A stretch of 64,000 bases of DNA from Rossellomorea aquimaris (GCF_008180865.1 NZ_VTEX01000005.1:62001-126000); one strand, 5' to 3'. Shown: positions 1 to 8,540, counted from the stretch's first letter. Made by a program: numbers and translations. Notes: a model not told the origin generated them from the sequence alone.

Positions 1-271
1 GAACTTTATCAAATTCGTCATCCTTAGCCGTTAACATAAGAATGGGGATATTAATCTTCCTTTGTCGCAGTTCTTTACACACTTCGATTCCATCCATGGA
101 AGGAAGCATCAGGTCAAGAATAATTAAGTCCGGGTATTGCTCAATCGCTTTATCCCTTCCTTCTTCACCATCATGTGCCGTAGTAACGGAATAACCGGAT
201 TGCTCAAGATTGTACTTTAAGAGTGTTGCAATAGACTGTTCATCATCGACTACCAAGATTTTTTTGCTCAT
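1..271 (-). CDS. phoP: PhoP-type response regulator, receiver domain (partial, runs off window)
   Basis: Only the first 90 codons are in the window; the rest lies to the left. They form a CheY-like receiver with the acidic pair D9-D10, the phospho-acceptor D53 in ILDLMLP, and the start of the conserved Thr/Lys part (ILMLTAK). Sequence and position next to mdh match B. subtilis PhoP, the phosphate-starvation regulator of the PhoPR two-component system, which acts in the cytoplasm on DNA through a C-terminal winged helix not visible here. The start is the ATG at 271, preceded by a strong GGAGG Shine-Dalgarno. The identity as PhoP rests on synteny and the receiver sequence; another OmpR-family regulator is less likely. 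Confidence 0.85.
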   Translation of the reverse strand, partial: MSKKILVVDDEQSIATLLKYNLEQSGYSVTTAHDGEEGRDKAIEQYPDLIILDLMLPSMDGIEVCKELRQRKINIPILMLTAKDDEFDKV

Positions 272-484
272 TTGTTGTGCCTCCATACAAAAGAAAATTA
301 ACCCCAACATCCAACGTAATTATGTAATTGTACTTTCATTATAATATAAATCTTGAGGGTTACCATCATTTAGAGAGATTTAATACTTTTTAGTTTTCTT
401 GCCGTACGTTACTAAACCGACCCAAACCTTATACTCTTCTTTTATATGATGCACTTCTCCCGCTTTCTTTATCATTTTTTGCAT

Positions 485-516
485 AATAAAAAGAGCTATG
501 GATATCATAGCTCTTT
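485..516 (-). terminator. Rho-independent terminator of the MaoC-like gene
   Basis: Perfect 11-bp stem (arms 490-500 and 506-516, AAAGAGCTATG) with a 5-nt loop. On the minus strand it is followed by TTTTTATT. It lies directly after the stop codon of the MaoC-like gene and separates it from phoP. Confidence 0.85.
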
Positions 517-523
517 CAGGTGT

Positions 524-1000
524 TTAGAAGTTTTCTAATGCATGGCTATTCATTTTCTCTAATCGGTGTGGGGGGCATACTTTGATGGTACCGTTGATGA
601 CCTTCTCCTCTTCTTCATTGGTAGCTGTTACTTCGATAGTTACCAAATGAGTGTGGGGATCCACTTCCATCACTTCAAACAGGAATTGTACTGTTGCATA
701 ATGATAGACCGGTTTAGGGAATTCAATGTTTTGCTCTACTATATGAGAACCCGGACCCGGTAAGTATTTAGAAACGGCAGATGTGATGATGCCCGTTAAC
801 ATGATTGAAGGCACAATCGGTTTTTTGAATGGCGTTTGAGAAGCATAATCATGCTGAATGTATAATGGATTGGCATCATTTGTGAGCCCTAAGTAAAGAA
901 GCAGTTCGTTATCTTCTATTTTTTCTGTAAGGGTCAGCTTTTCACCTATCGTCATTTCTTCAATTTTTCTTCCCAGTTTTCTCTTTTTCCCTAATAACAT
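524..1000 (-). CDS. MaoC-like hotdog-fold (acyl dehydratase family) protein
   Basis: A 158-residue hotdog-fold protein of the MaoC/R-specific enoyl-CoA hydratase superfamily, of the kind found between mdh and phoP in many bacilli. The motif region reads D42-A-N-P-L-Y47-I-Q-H50. In R-hydratases the pattern is D-x-N-P-L-H, so the usual catalytic His is a Tyr here; H50 three residues on could substitute, or the protein may only bind acyl groups. The start is set to the ATG at 1000: an ideal GGAGG lies 8 nt upstream, whereas the in-frame GTG at 1009 overlaps that Shine-Dalgarno. It is monocistronic with its own terminator. Substrate unknown. Confidence 0.8.
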   Translation of the reverse strand: MLLGKKRKLGRKIEEMTIGEKLTLTEKIEDNELLLYLGLTNDANPLYIQHDYASQTPFKKPIVPSIMLTGIITSAVSKYLPGPGSHIVEQNIEFPKPVYHYATVQFLFEVMEVDPHTHLVTIEVTATNEEEEKVINGTIKVCPPHRLEKMNSHALENF

Positions 1001-1362
1001 AAGAAGCACCTCCGCGTATGTAAACGATTACAATTTTAAATAATAAAAATTGTTTTTATTATCTGTCTATTACTATTTTATCATTTATAGGGTTTCCATA
1101 CAAAGAGTTTTTACGCGTAGGTCAGTGATTTTTAATAGCAAACTATTTGTACGTTATTTCGCAGCTAACTTAGCTGTTACGCCATGTTCAATGAGTTTGA
1201 TGATTGATAGTAAGAAACGGCTTAACTTCTCTGGAGAGAGCTAAAATCTAAATGAACATTGAATAAAAAAACCAAACTAATTTGCCTCCTGGCATGCAAA
1301 TTAGTTTGGTTTAACTTAGACAAAACACTTTTGACCCAGCCTCTGTATACGTATAATTATTG
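1001..1362. other. Intergenic gap with a repeat/terminator cassette
   Basis: A gap of about 360 nt between the MaoC-like gene and the DUF6440 gene. The part 1269-1345 is a repeat-associated terminator (listed separately). The rest is AT-rich and shows no convincing gene. Confidence 0.6.
1269..1345 (-). repeat. Repeat cassette: conserved GAGGCTGGG tail plus terminator hairpin
   Basis: A perfect 17-bp stem (1269-1285 with 1296-1312) is followed on the minus strand by a T run, so it can end transcription of the DUF6440 gene. Next to it, 1313-1345 carries a 33-nt block that is nearly identical to 62901-62933 (ACTTAGAC, AAACACTTTTG, CCCAGCCTCTG). The hairpin stem itself differs completely between the two copies, so the flank is conserved while the stem covaries. 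Confidence 0.75.
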
Positions 1363-1566
1363 TTAATTAGTTTCTTCTACCTGTGACACTACTACTTCAC
1401 CATTCTTATCTAATAAAGGGGTAAGAGCGCATCCTTGCGCACTCCATGTGTATAAATAATTTACACCTGTTTGACGATCAACCCATATAGATATTAAACT
1501 GCCCTGCTGAGAATTTTGCACCAACTTTTCATCAAAACGTTTATCACCTTTTTTTTTGAACATCAT
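1363..1566 (-). CDS. DUF6440 family small protein
   Basis: A 67-residue soluble protein with the DUF6440 core: a VDRQTGVNYLY strand followed by a short loop and LTPLLDKNGEVV. The usual glycine-rich loop before LTP is replaced by AQGCA. There are two adjacent ATG codons at the start (1566 and 1563), and AAGGAGAGG precedes both. It follows the ABC permease gene by about 96 nt and may be cotranscribed with it. The function of the family is unknown; no signal peptide or membrane segment is seen. Confidence 0.75.
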   Translation of the reverse strand: MMFKKKGDKRFDEKLVQNSQQGSLISIWVDRQTGVNYLYTWSAQGCALTPLLDKNGEVVVSQVEETN

Positions 1567-1662
1567 TTACCTCTCCTTATAAATAATTTTTGATTCTTAG
1601 TCTAAATATTCCTGGGATGATAAAAAAATACTGAATGTCATACAGTAAATTTTCCCCAGCAG

Positions 1663-2409
1663 TTAACTATCTAATCCATTTTTCTTGTACGCATAAACAA
1701 AGATAACTAAACAAATAATGAACCAACCGAAGAGAACGCTAATATCAGTAAGGTTCCACTGATATCCAGTCTCAGAAAATATGCTGTTTGCAAAGTTTGT
1801 TAACACACCTGTATAAGTGTAGTCCAGAATTTCCGACAAATCTTCTTTGAAGAGTTTTACTGCAGGCACAGATGTTAAAAGTAATGTAATAGGCATTGTA
1901 TATAATGAAGTTTGTGTTTGGTTTTTTGTAAGAATTCCAATAATGTATCCAATTAAAAGGCTGATCAAGCTAGCTACTGTTGTCATTAACAAGTAACTTC
2001 CAAACTGAACCTCTTCAAAAGAGGATCCACTTACAGGAATCATTAGAATATTCACTAGAATCAGGATAAATAATGGTGGCAGAAGAGTCCCAATCAAGTA
2101 CTCTAAGCCGTTTACGGAAGATGTCATTAGAACTCTTAAAGTGTTTTTTTCCTTTTCTTCTGCTAAAGGGCTACTGCTCATTGAAATACCAGCTATTGCA
2201 ATATTAAAGATAATCCCGAAGCTAAGCACAAAAGCATTAGTAGAAAAGCTAATTCCTTCCTTATTTACATCTAAATCTGGCATTATATTTTTTATAGCAA
2301 ATACAAACCCTAAGGCAAGAATGGGTCCTAACATAACACTGGTATTACTTAGCAATGTCTGAAATTTCATTCCTATGATTGCTTTTATTTTTCTTATTGA
2401 AATTCTCAC
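1663..2409 (-). CDS. ABC-2 type transporter permease
   Basis: A 248-residue integral membrane protein with about six hydrophobic segments, built like ABC-2 permeases that work with a separate ATPase. The motif SSSPLAEEKEKNTLRVLMTSSV (around residues 77-98) is the typical cytoplasmic coupling segment of this family. It starts at a GTG (2409) that overlaps the stop of the upstream ATPase gene (GTGA), with GGGAGGGAA as Shine-Dalgarno, so the two are translationally coupled. The substrate cannot be read from the sequence; peptide or antibiotic export or self-protection is common for such pairs. Confidence 0.85.
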   Translation of the reverse strand: MRISIRKIKAIIGMKFQTLLSNTSVMLGPILALGFVFAIKNIMPDLDVNKEGISFSTNAFVLSFGIIFNIAIAGISMSSSPLAEEKEKNTLRVLMTSSVNGLEYLIGTLLPPLFILILVNILMIPVSGSSFEEVQFGSYLLMTTVASLISLLIGYIIGILTKNQTQTSLYTMPITLLLTSVPAVKLFKEDLSEILDYTYTGVLTNFANSIFSETGYQWNLTDISVLFGWFIICLVIFVYAYKKNGLDS

Positions 2410-3260
2410 AGTAATTCCCTCCCGGTCAATTCTATGAAGACTCTTTCTAATGTCGGTTCAGTTGAATGAATGGTTACAAGTTCATTATTAGCTATCCACT
2501 GATTAATTTTCTTTGCCGTATCATCAGAGTGAGGGAGTGTGAACTCCTTTTCACCCTTTAACACGATCTGATAGCTTTTATCCTTATTGTACTTTAGGCT
2601 TAAAGCTTTAGGGGTTCCATGCTCTACAATGATTCCATCATTCAGAAGGGCAACATTATCGCAAAGTTTCGTCGCCTCGTCCATATTATGGGTCGTAAGG
2701 AATATTGCTGTCCCATTCCCTTTTAATTCAGAAAGTAGTTCATGAACTGCTAAAGCTGTACTGGGATCTAACCCGCTGGTAGGCTCATCTAAGAAAAGTA
2801 CCTTCGGCTGATGTAAAAGAGCTCTTGCAAGGACTAATCGTTGGGCCATTCCCTTGGATAATTTACTGGCAATTTTATCTTTGTGTTCAAATAAACCAAC
2901 TCTGGTTAGAAGGAAATCAATACGTTCTTTCTCAACCTCTAAAATGTTGGCGAAAAATTTCATATTACTGTAAACGGTCATTCTTTCGTATATTCCGCTA
3001 TTGTCTGTGACAATTCCCACTTGTTCATAAATGCTTTCATTAATTTGTTCAACGGGTTTTCCTAAAACCATTGCCTTTCCCGAAGTTTGCACTAATTGTC
3101 CAGTTAATATTTTGATAGTTGTTGTTTTTCCTGAACCAGAAGGTCCAAGAAAACCAAATATTTCTCCCGAATGAACTGAAAAGTTGAGATTTTTTAAAGC
3201 AGATTCGTTATTGAACTTTTTTGATAAATGTTCAACACGAATCACTGTGTGTTTTTCCAT
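2406..3260 (-). CDS. ABC transporter ATP-binding protein
   Basis: A 284-residue ATPase with all motifs intact: Walker A GPSGSGKTT (residues 39-47), signature LSKGMAQR, Walker B VLFLDEP and H-loop TTHNMD. The C-terminal 70 residues form the extra domain seen in ATPases of ABC-2 exporters. It pairs with the permease that follows by overlapping stop and start. The Shine-Dalgarno is AAGGAGAG. The upstream gene encodes a pseudo-ABC/LytTR fusion that may control this operon; that link is inferred from adjacency. Confidence 0.9.
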   Translation of the reverse strand: MEKHTVIRVEHLSKKFNNESALKNLNFSVHSGEIFGFLGPSGSGKTTTIKILTGQLVQTSGKAMVLGKPVEQINESIYEQVGIVTDNSGIYERMTVYSNMKFFANILEVEKERIDFLLTRVGLFEHKDKIASKLSKGMAQRLVLARALLHQPKVLFLDEPTSGLDPSTALAVHELLSELKGNGTAIFLTTHNMDEATKLCDNVALLNDGIIVEHGTPKALSLKYNKDKSYQIVLKGEKEFTLPHSDDTAKKINQWIANNELVTIHSTEPTLERVFIELTGRELL

Positions 3261-3433
3261 TTGCTTTTCTCTCCTTTTTTAATAATGAAGAATGTTTAGA
3301 TAGACTAGAAAAATTTGTATAAATACCGAAGCCCATTTAATATTGCCCAACTGCTTTTAGTTTAGAAAAAAACAATAGAAAAGTCGTAAATATCCGGTGA
3401 ATAGTACTATAAAATTGCTCGAATGTAACAAAA

Positions 3434-3463
3434 TGAGGTTGAAATGGACTCATTTCAACCTCA
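3434..3463 (-). terminator. Rho-independent terminator after the LytTR fusion gene
   Basis: A perfect 13-bp stem (3434-3446 with 3451-3463) and 4-nt loop, followed on the minus strand by TTTTGTT. It starts 9 nt after the stop codon of the fusion gene, so the transporter operon must have its own promoter or depend on readthrough. Confidence 0.85.
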
Positions 3464-3471
3464 AATGTACC

Positions 3472-4479
3472 TTAAAACTCTATTAATTTTTTCATATCTT
3501 CCAACCGATTTCGAGAAAGGGGCAGTTTCACATTGGATTTACCTCTCAAAATTAAGGTATAACTATTCTTTGAATAACTAATCAATTCAGACACTCGCTG
3601 CAAATTAACTAAATAAGAACGGTGACACCTGAAGAATCCAAATTTCAACAATCTCTTTTCTAGTTCATTCATCGTTAAGTCTGTTGGGAAATATTCATCA
3701 TCTATCCGTATATTACTTACGCTGTTAACACTTTCAATAAAATCAATTTCATCAGGACTGAAAAAAATCGTTTTATTCGCCAACTTACAAGCCACTTTGA
3801 AGACGTTGTTTGGAATGAATTTTTCGCTATCATTTTTTTCCCCAGAGATTGAATCAGGTTCGTTAGTAAGATCCGTTTTTTCAAGTCCACTTAGTCGGTT
3901 ATAGCGATAGATATCGTTGCTTAACAGCAATAAATCTTCTATAGAATTGGAAGTGAATAATGTGGCAGTATTAGTTGAACGAAGATGCTCCAATGCTTTT
4001 AAATAAAGTTCAATTCCTTCGCCTGTTAGATTATTAAGTGGATTTTCAATTAATAGAACTTCTGGGGAAAATAGAGACATTCGGAGTAAACTCACCCTTT
4101 TCTTCTGGTCGTCTGTCAGTTTCTTAATTTTAGTTCGCCAAACATCTAAAAGCGAAAATGTTGCAATGTAGTTTTGTAAAGGGTGAGGAAAACCTGCGAT
4201 TTTTTTAAAAAAATTCAAGTAGCTTTGAACAGTTAAATTATCGTATAAGCCATCATCTTTATATTCTGATACTATAGATTTTGTTTCTCTCTCAATATTA
4301 CCACTGGAAGGGGGAATTTCCCCTGATATCAGATCAAATAGCACTGCACTTTCTTCACTGGCCATTTTTATCCCAATCTGTGAAGTCTTTTCAATAACTA
4401 AATCTATATTCTTCAATACAATGCGATTCTCTTCTTGTTTCATCACTTTTTCTAATGTAATTAATCTCAATCTATACAC
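3472..4479 (-). CDS. Degenerate ABC-ATPase domain fused to a LytTR DNA-binding domain
   Basis: 335 residues in two parts. Residues 1 to about 210 follow the layout of an ABC ATPase: a 'LKNIDLVIE' strand, a signature-like LTDDQKKRVSLLRM, and a Walker-B-like VLLIENPLNNL followed by an H-loop-like FTSNS. However, the Walker A loop is absent, LSGGQ is lost, and the Walker B acid is not the normal DE. Residues about 230-335 are a LytTR domain (FSPDEIDFIES, FFRCHRSYLVNL, LPLSRNR). It is probably a transcription factor that uses a non-hydrolysing ABC fold to sense the partner ATPase or a nucleotide. The start (GTG 4479 or TTG 4470) is uncertain. It lies directly upstream of the ABC operon and has its own terminator. 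Confidence 0.85.
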   Translation of the reverse strand: MYRLRLITLEKVMKQEENRIVLKNIDLVIEKTSQIGIKMASEESAVLFDLISGEIPPSSGNIERETKSIVSEYKDDGLYDNLTVQSYLNFFKKIAGFPHPLQNYIATFSLLDVWRTKIKKLTDDQKKRVSLLRMSLFSPEVLLIENPLNNLTGEGIELYLKALEHLRSTNTATLFTSNSIEDLLLLSNDIYRYNRLSGLEKTDLTNEPDSISGEKNDSEKFIPNNVFKVACKLANKTIFFSPDEIDFIESVNSVSNIRIDDEYFPTDLTMNELEKRLLKFGFFRCHRSYLVNLQRVSELISYSKNSYTLILRGKSNVKLPLSRNRLEDMKKLIEF

Positions 4480-4503
4480 ACTCTCTTTTACTTATTTATA
4501 TAA

Positions 4504-4532
4504 ATTATACACTGTCAGATTCAGCAAATGAA
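4504..4532 (-). promoter_or_regulatory. Sigma-A-like promoter of the LytTR fusion gene
   Basis: On the minus strand TTCATT, 17 nt, TATAAT (the -10 is at 4504-4509), about 25 nt upstream of the start codon. The -10 is perfect and the spacing ideal. Confidence 0.5.
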
Positions 4533-4687
4533 TTTATAGAGCAGTTCCTCCTTCTGTTAGGTAGTTTTTAAAAAATCACTCTGAGTTACTACCTCCCTTA
4601 AATAAATAAGTTTACTGCCCGTTTGTTGAATAAAAAAACTGTTGTGAAGCATACACCAAGATTTATTACGGTCACTTGGAATACAAA

Positions 4688-4717
4688 AAAACTGGCCCCA
4701 ATAAAAGAGCCAGTTTT
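4688..4717 (-). terminator. Terminator of the citZ-icd-mdh operon
   Basis: Stem AAAACTGGC/GCCAGTTTT (4688-4696 with 4709-4717), with a T-rich stretch following on the minus strand. It lies 14 nt after the mdh stop codon. Confidence 0.9.
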
Positions 4718-4731
4718 GGATGGAATGTGTA

Positions 4732-5670
4732 TTAAGCCAAAGAAGACATCACGTTTTTTACGGCGTCTGCTGAGTTAGCGAGTGCAGCTTTCTCTTCTTC
4801 GGTTAGTTCGAGTTCAATGATTTTTTCCAGTCCATTACCACCAAGGATGGTCGGAACACCCAAGTAGATACCTTCGAAACCGTATTCACCTTCTAAGTAT
4901 GCAATGGCTGGGATGACGCGGCGTTGGTCCTTAAGGATGGCTTCTACCATTTGAACAAGTGAAGCAGCAGGAGCATAATAAGCACTTCCGTTGCCGAGAA
5001 GACCTACAATCTCGCCTCCGCCTTTACGGGTACGTTCGACGATCGCGTCTAAACGGTCTTTAGGAATTAATGTTTCCAGAGGGATGCCTCCAGCGTACGA
5101 GTAACGAATAAGAGGAACCATGTCATCCCCATGGCCGCCAAGAACGAATCCTGTAATATCTTTCACAGAGAGGTTTAATTCCTGTGCGACAAATGTGCGG
5201 AAACGGGCTGTATCCAGAACGCCTGATTGTCCGATTACGCGCTCTTTAGGGAACCCTGATTCTTTGAATACTGTATAGGTCATAGCATCCACTGGGTTTG
5301 TCAGAACGATGATGTAGCAATTTGGCGAATACTTAACGATTTGCTGCGTGACCGATTTCATGACCTTTTGATTGGTTTGAACCAGATCATCACGGCTCAT
5401 TCCAGGTTTACGGGCAATCCCTGCAGTGATGACAACAATATCGGAATCCTTTGTATCTTCATAATTGGAAGTACCGATAATGTTTGAATCAAATCCTTGT
5501 ACCGGGCTCGCTTCAAGCATATCCAGCGCTTTCCCTTTCGTCGGGTCTTCATTTTGAGGAATATCAACCAGTACAACATCTCCAAGCTCTTTCTGAGCAA
5601 GCATCAGTGCTGTAGTCGCCCCTGTAAAACCTCCACCGATAACAGATACTTTTCTACGTTTAATAGCCAT
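4732..5670 (-). CDS. mdh: Malate dehydrogenase
   Basis: 312 residues, the same length as B. subtilis Mdh and highly similar along its whole length. It oxidises malate to oxaloacetate with NAD+ in the TCA cycle (cytosol). Visible are the Rossmann loop [10 protein letters not shown], the substrate arginines in [10 protein letters not shown], and the catalytic histidine in GGHGDDMVP. The start is set at ATG 5670 (MAIKRR): GGAGG lies 7 nt upstream; the adjacent ATG at 5673 is the alternative. Longer N-terminal extensions have no Shine-Dalgarno and no counterpart in the family. It is the last gene of citZ-icd-mdh. Confidence 0.97.
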   Translation of the reverse strand: MAIKRRKVSVIGGGFTGATTALMLAQKELGDVVLVDIPQNEDPTKGKALDMLEASPVQGFDSNIIGTSNYEDTKDSDIVVITAGIARKPGMSRDDLVQTNQKVMKSVTQQIVKYSPNCYIIVLTNPVDAMTYTVFKESGFPKERVIGQSGVLDTARFRTFVAQELNLSVKDITGFVLGGHGDDMVPLIRYSYAGGIPLETLIPKDRLDAIVERTRKGGGEIVGLLGNGSAYYAPAASLVQMVEAILKDQRRVIPAIAYLEGEYGFEGIYLGVPTILGGNGLEKIIELELTEEEKAALANSADAVKNVMSSLA

Positions 5671-5706
5671 CATAATTCCTCCTATTCGTGTCATTATGTA
5701 AAGGAA

Positions 5707-5731
5707 GGAGTGCTCCAGTTCGAAGCACCCC
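5707..5731 (-). other. Intercistronic hairpin between icd and mdh
   Basis: An 8-bp stem (5707-5714 with 5724-5731) with one G-U pair and a 9-nt loop in the icd-mdh gap. There is no good T run, so it could be a processing or stability structure rather than a terminator. Confidence 0.4.
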
Positions 5732-5751
5732 ATCCCTATTTCAAATTAAGA

Positions 5752-7023
5752 TTATCCCATGTTTTCGATTAAAGCAGAACCGAACTCAGAACATTTCACT
5801 TCTGTTGCTCCATCCATTAGACGGGCGAAGTCATATGTTACGACTTTAGAAGCGATTGTTTTCTCCATGGATTTTGTGATTAAGTTAGCAGCTTCTGTCC
5901 AACCAAGGTGCTCAAGCATAAGCACTCCTGAAAGGATGACAGATGAAGGATTCACTTTATCCATACCTGCATATTTAGGAGCCGTTCCGTGAGTTGCCTC
6001 AAAGATCGCATGTCCTGATTCGTAGTTGATGTTTGCTCCAGGAGCAATACCGATTCCACCAACTTGAGCGGCTAATGCATCAGAGATATAATCTCCGTTT
6101 AGGTTCATTGTTGCCACTACATCAAACTCAGCCGGACGAGTAAGGATTTGCTGTAGGAAGATATCAGCGATTGAATCCTTCACGATGATCTTACCAGCTG
6201 CTTCAGCATCGGATTGTGCTTTATTAGCAGCTTCCAATCCGTCAGCATCTTTGATCTTGTCATATTGAGCCCAAGTGAATACTTTATCCCCGAATTCTTT
6301 TTCAGCAAGCTCGTAACCCCAGTTTTTGAAAGCTCCTTCAGTGAACTTCATGATGTTCCCTTTGTGAACCAACGTTACTGATTTACGGCCTTCTGTGATC
6401 GCGTAATTGATTGCTGCACGAACAAGACGGTTTGTCCCTTCTTCAGAAACAGGCTTGATCCCGATACCGGATGTTTCTGGGAAACGGATTTTGTTAGCAC
6501 CCATTTCATCTTGAAGGAAAGTGATTAATTTTTTAACTTCATCAGAACCTTTTGCGTATTCGATACCTGCATAGATATCTTCAGTATTTTCACGGAAGAT
6601 GACCATGTCAGTGTCTTCAGGACGCTTAACCGGTGATGGAACACCTTCGAAGTAGCGTACAGGACGCAGGCAAGTGAACAGGTCTAATTCCTGACGAAGC
6701 GCAACGTTCAATGAACGGATTCCGCCGCCGACAGGAGTTGTAAGTGGACCTTTGATCGCGATGAAGTATTCACGGATTGCTTCAAGTGTATCATTTGGAA
6801 GCCATTCGCCCGTTTTGTTGAATGCCTTTTCCCCTGCATATACTTCTTTCCATGAAATCTTGCGCTCACCTTTGTATGCTTTTTCAACAGAAGCATCTAG
6901 GACGCGTTGAGCTGCTGCCCAAATATCAGGACCCGTTCCGTCACCTTCAATGAATGGGACGATTGGATTGTTTGGCACATTAAGTTGGCCGTTCTGGTTT
7001 GTAATTTTTTCACCTTGTGTCAT
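5752..7023 (-). CDS. icd: Isocitrate dehydrogenase, NADP-dependent
   Basis: 423 residues, full length. It converts isocitrate to 2-oxoglutarate and CO2. Signatures are [12 protein letters not shown] near the N terminus, the phosphorylatable/substrate serine loop [23 protein letters not shown], and the metal-binding [17 protein letters not shown] with GTAPKYAG near the C terminus. It is the middle gene of citZ-icd-mdh, with gaps of about 120 nt to citZ and 80 nt to mdh. Both gaps carry hairpins, which suggests mRNA processing between cistrons. Confidence 0.97.
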   Translation of the reverse strand: MTQGEKITNQNGQLNVPNNPIVPFIEGDGTGPDIWAAAQRVLDASVEKAYKGERKISWKEVYAGEKAFNKTGEWLPNDTLEAIREYFIAIKGPLTTPVGGGIRSLNVALRQELDLFTCLRPVRYFEGVPSPVKRPEDTDMVIFRENTEDIYAGIEYAKGSDEVKKLITFLQDEMGANKIRFPETSGIGIKPVSEEGTNRLVRAAINYAITEGRKSVTLVHKGNIMKFTEGAFKNWGYELAEKEFGDKVFTWAQYDKIKDADGLEAANKAQSDAEAAGKIIVKDSIADIFLQQILTRPAEFDVVATMNLNGDYISDALAAQVGGIGIAPGANINYESGHAIFEATHGTAPKYAGMDKVNPSSVILSGVLMLEHLGWTEAANLITKSMEKTIASKVVTYDFARLMDGATEVKCSEFGSALIENMG

Positions 7024-7050
7024 TATGTAACCTCCATTTATTCATTATCA

Positions 7051-7097
7051 AAGGGGATGACCCATAATTGCCTTATGCATTTAGAGTCAGTCCCCTT
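7051..7097 (-). other. Intercistronic hairpin between citZ and icd
   Basis: Arms AAGGGG (7051-7056) and CCCCTT (7092-7097), extended by GAC/GTC with a small internal loop, close a loop of about 24 nt. It resembles the hairpin between icd and mdh and may mark mRNA processing or partial termination. Confidence 0.4.
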
Positions 7098-7145
7098 CCC
7101 TTATTCATTACACCAATATTTTCACCATTTGTAAATATTGATGTT

Positions 7146-8264
7146 TTAACCTCTTTGTTCTACAGGCACATATTCCTGTTTGCCAGGACCTACGTAATCA
7201 GCACGTGGACGGATCAGGCGGTTGTTTGAATACTGCTCAAGAATATGGGCTAACCAACCGGATACACGGCTTACAGCGAAGATCGGAGTGAATAGGTCAT
7301 GATCGATGCCTAAGCTGTGGTAAACGGATGCTGAGTAGAAATCAACATTAGGCGGTAAGCCTTTATTAGATGTAAATACATCTTCTACCTTAACGGACAT
7401 TTCGTAGTATTCACTTTGTCCTGTTAATTCAGTTAATTTTTTAGACATTTCTTTAAGGTGCTTGGCACGAGGGTCTCCTTGACGGTATACACGGTGACCG
7501 AAGCCCATGATTTTTTCTTTCTTCTCTAGTTTGTCCAGGATATATGATTCTGCTTTATCTACCGAACCGATTTCAGTAAGCATCTTCATGACCTGCTCGT
7601 TTGCTCCACCGTGCAGCGGTCCTTTTAAAGCACCGATCGCAGCAGTGACACCTGAATACACATCAGAAAGAGTAGCGACACATACACGTGCAGTGAATGT
7701 AGAAGCGTTTAACTCGTGATCCGCATGAAGAACAAGCGCTTTATTGAACGCCTCGATTTCAACCGGCTCAGGATCTTTCCCGGTTAACATATATAAGAAA
7801 TTAGCAGCGAATCCTAAATCTTTACGAGGAGCAATCGGCTCTTGTCCATTACGAATTCGTGAAAAGCTCGTAACGATTGTAGGAATTTTCGCTTGAAGTC
7901 GAACAGCTTTTAAATAGTTTTCCTTTTCGTCCATTACATCTGCTTTATCATCATATAATCCAAGTAAAGACACGGCAGAACGTAAAGCTGCCATAGGATG
8001 GACTTCCTTGATGTTGTACATCTTGAAGTGCTCGATGACCTCTTTAGGCAATTCAGCGTTATCTGCTAATAGTTCTGTAAATTCCTGAAGCTCTGATGAA
8101 GTAGGTAATTTCAGATGCCATAATAAGTAGATAACCTCTTCAAAACTGGCATTGTTTGCTAAATCATCAATGTTGTAGCCAACATATGTAAGAGTATCAT
8201 CAATGATCGAACTAATGGATGATGTTGTTGCTACAACCCCTTCTAACCCGCGAGTTGCTGTCAT
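7146..8264 (-). CDS. citZ: Citrate synthase
   Basis: 372 residues, the same as B. subtilis CitZ. It condenses oxaloacetate and acetyl-CoA to citrate. Catalytic histidines lie in LHADHELNAS and MGFGHRVY, and the catalytic Asp in PNVDFYSASVY. The start is ATG 8264 (MTATRGLEG), preceded by AAGGAGAGG at 6 nt; the open frame upstream has no family counterpart. It is the first gene of the citZ-icd-mdh operon, transcribed from the sigma-A promoter at 8466-8494 with a cre-like site just downstream of it. Confidence 0.97.
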   Translation of the reverse strand: MTATRGLEGVVATTSSISSIIDDTLTYVGYNIDDLANNASFEEVIYLLWHLKLPTSSELQEFTELLADNAELPKEVIEHFKMYNIKEVHPMAALRSAVSLLGLYDDKADVMDEKENYLKAVRLQAKIPTIVTSFSRIRNGQEPIAPRKDLGFAANFLYMLTGKDPEPVEIEAFNKALVLHADHELNASTFTARVCVATLSDVYSGVTAAIGALKGPLHGGANEQVMKMLTEIGSVDKAESYILDKLEKKEKIMGFGHRVYRQGDPRAKHLKEMSKKLTELTGQSEYYEMSVKVEDVFTSNKGLPPNVDFYSASVYHSLGIDHDLFTPIFAVSRVSGWLAHILEQYSNNRLIRPRADYVGPGKQEYVPVEQRG

Positions 8265-8444
8265 AATAACCTCTCCTTTTGTTAAGTATTTCTCTTTACC
8301 CATTTTCATATGAGCATAAAACCCTACATGACTATCAAATAAGTCAGTAGGCTTGTTTAAAAAGAACATAAATAAAGGTTGAGCGATTGCTCAATTCCTA
8401 TACAAAAAATGATTCCCGGCTCTTCCTGTGATATGACGAGAGCT

Positions 8445-8460
8445 TGGGATGCGCTTACAT
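8445..8460 (-). promoter_or_regulatory. cre-like CcpA site at the citZ transcription start
   Basis: On the minus strand ATGTAAGCGCATCCCA matches the consensus WTGNNARCGNWWWCAW at 14 of 16 positions. It begins 6 nt after the -10 box, so bound CcpA would block the start of transcription. CcpA control of citZ is known in B. subtilis; its use here is inferred. Confidence 0.5.
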
Positions 8461-8465
8461 TTCCT

Positions 8466-8494
8466 ATTATAAACAATTATCTGACTTTTGTGAA
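8466..8494 (-). promoter_or_regulatory. Sigma-A promoter of citZ-icd-mdh
   Basis: TTCACA (8489-8494), 17-nt spacer, TATAAT (8466-8471) on the minus strand, about 200 nt upstream of citZ. It leaves a long 5' leader with no gene in it. Confidence 0.7.
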
Positions 8495-8520
8495 TGAAAA
8501 CGCATCAATTTCTATAAAAA

Positions 8521-8540
8521 TTATTTTTCTAGAAAAATAA
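8521..8540. other. Perfect 20-bp AT-rich palindrome upstream of the citZ promoter
   Basis: TTATTTTTCTAGAAAAATAA reads the same on both strands. It sits 27 bp upstream of the citZ -35 box and about 160 bp after the end of the DUF441 gene. It may be an operator; CcpC-type ATAA/TTAT half-sites occur nearby. The rest of the gap 8541-8699 shows nothing further. Confidence 0.45.

Noticed and set aside
3300-3420. LytTR binding repeats ahead of the ABC operon
   Set aside because: Only one half-site-like word (GCAGTTGGG on the minus strand) was found; the partner 21 bp away is too weak.
8491-8507. Second cre site overlapping the citZ -35
   Set aside because: TGATGCGTTTTCA is one base shorter than the cre consensus and breaks its symmetry.
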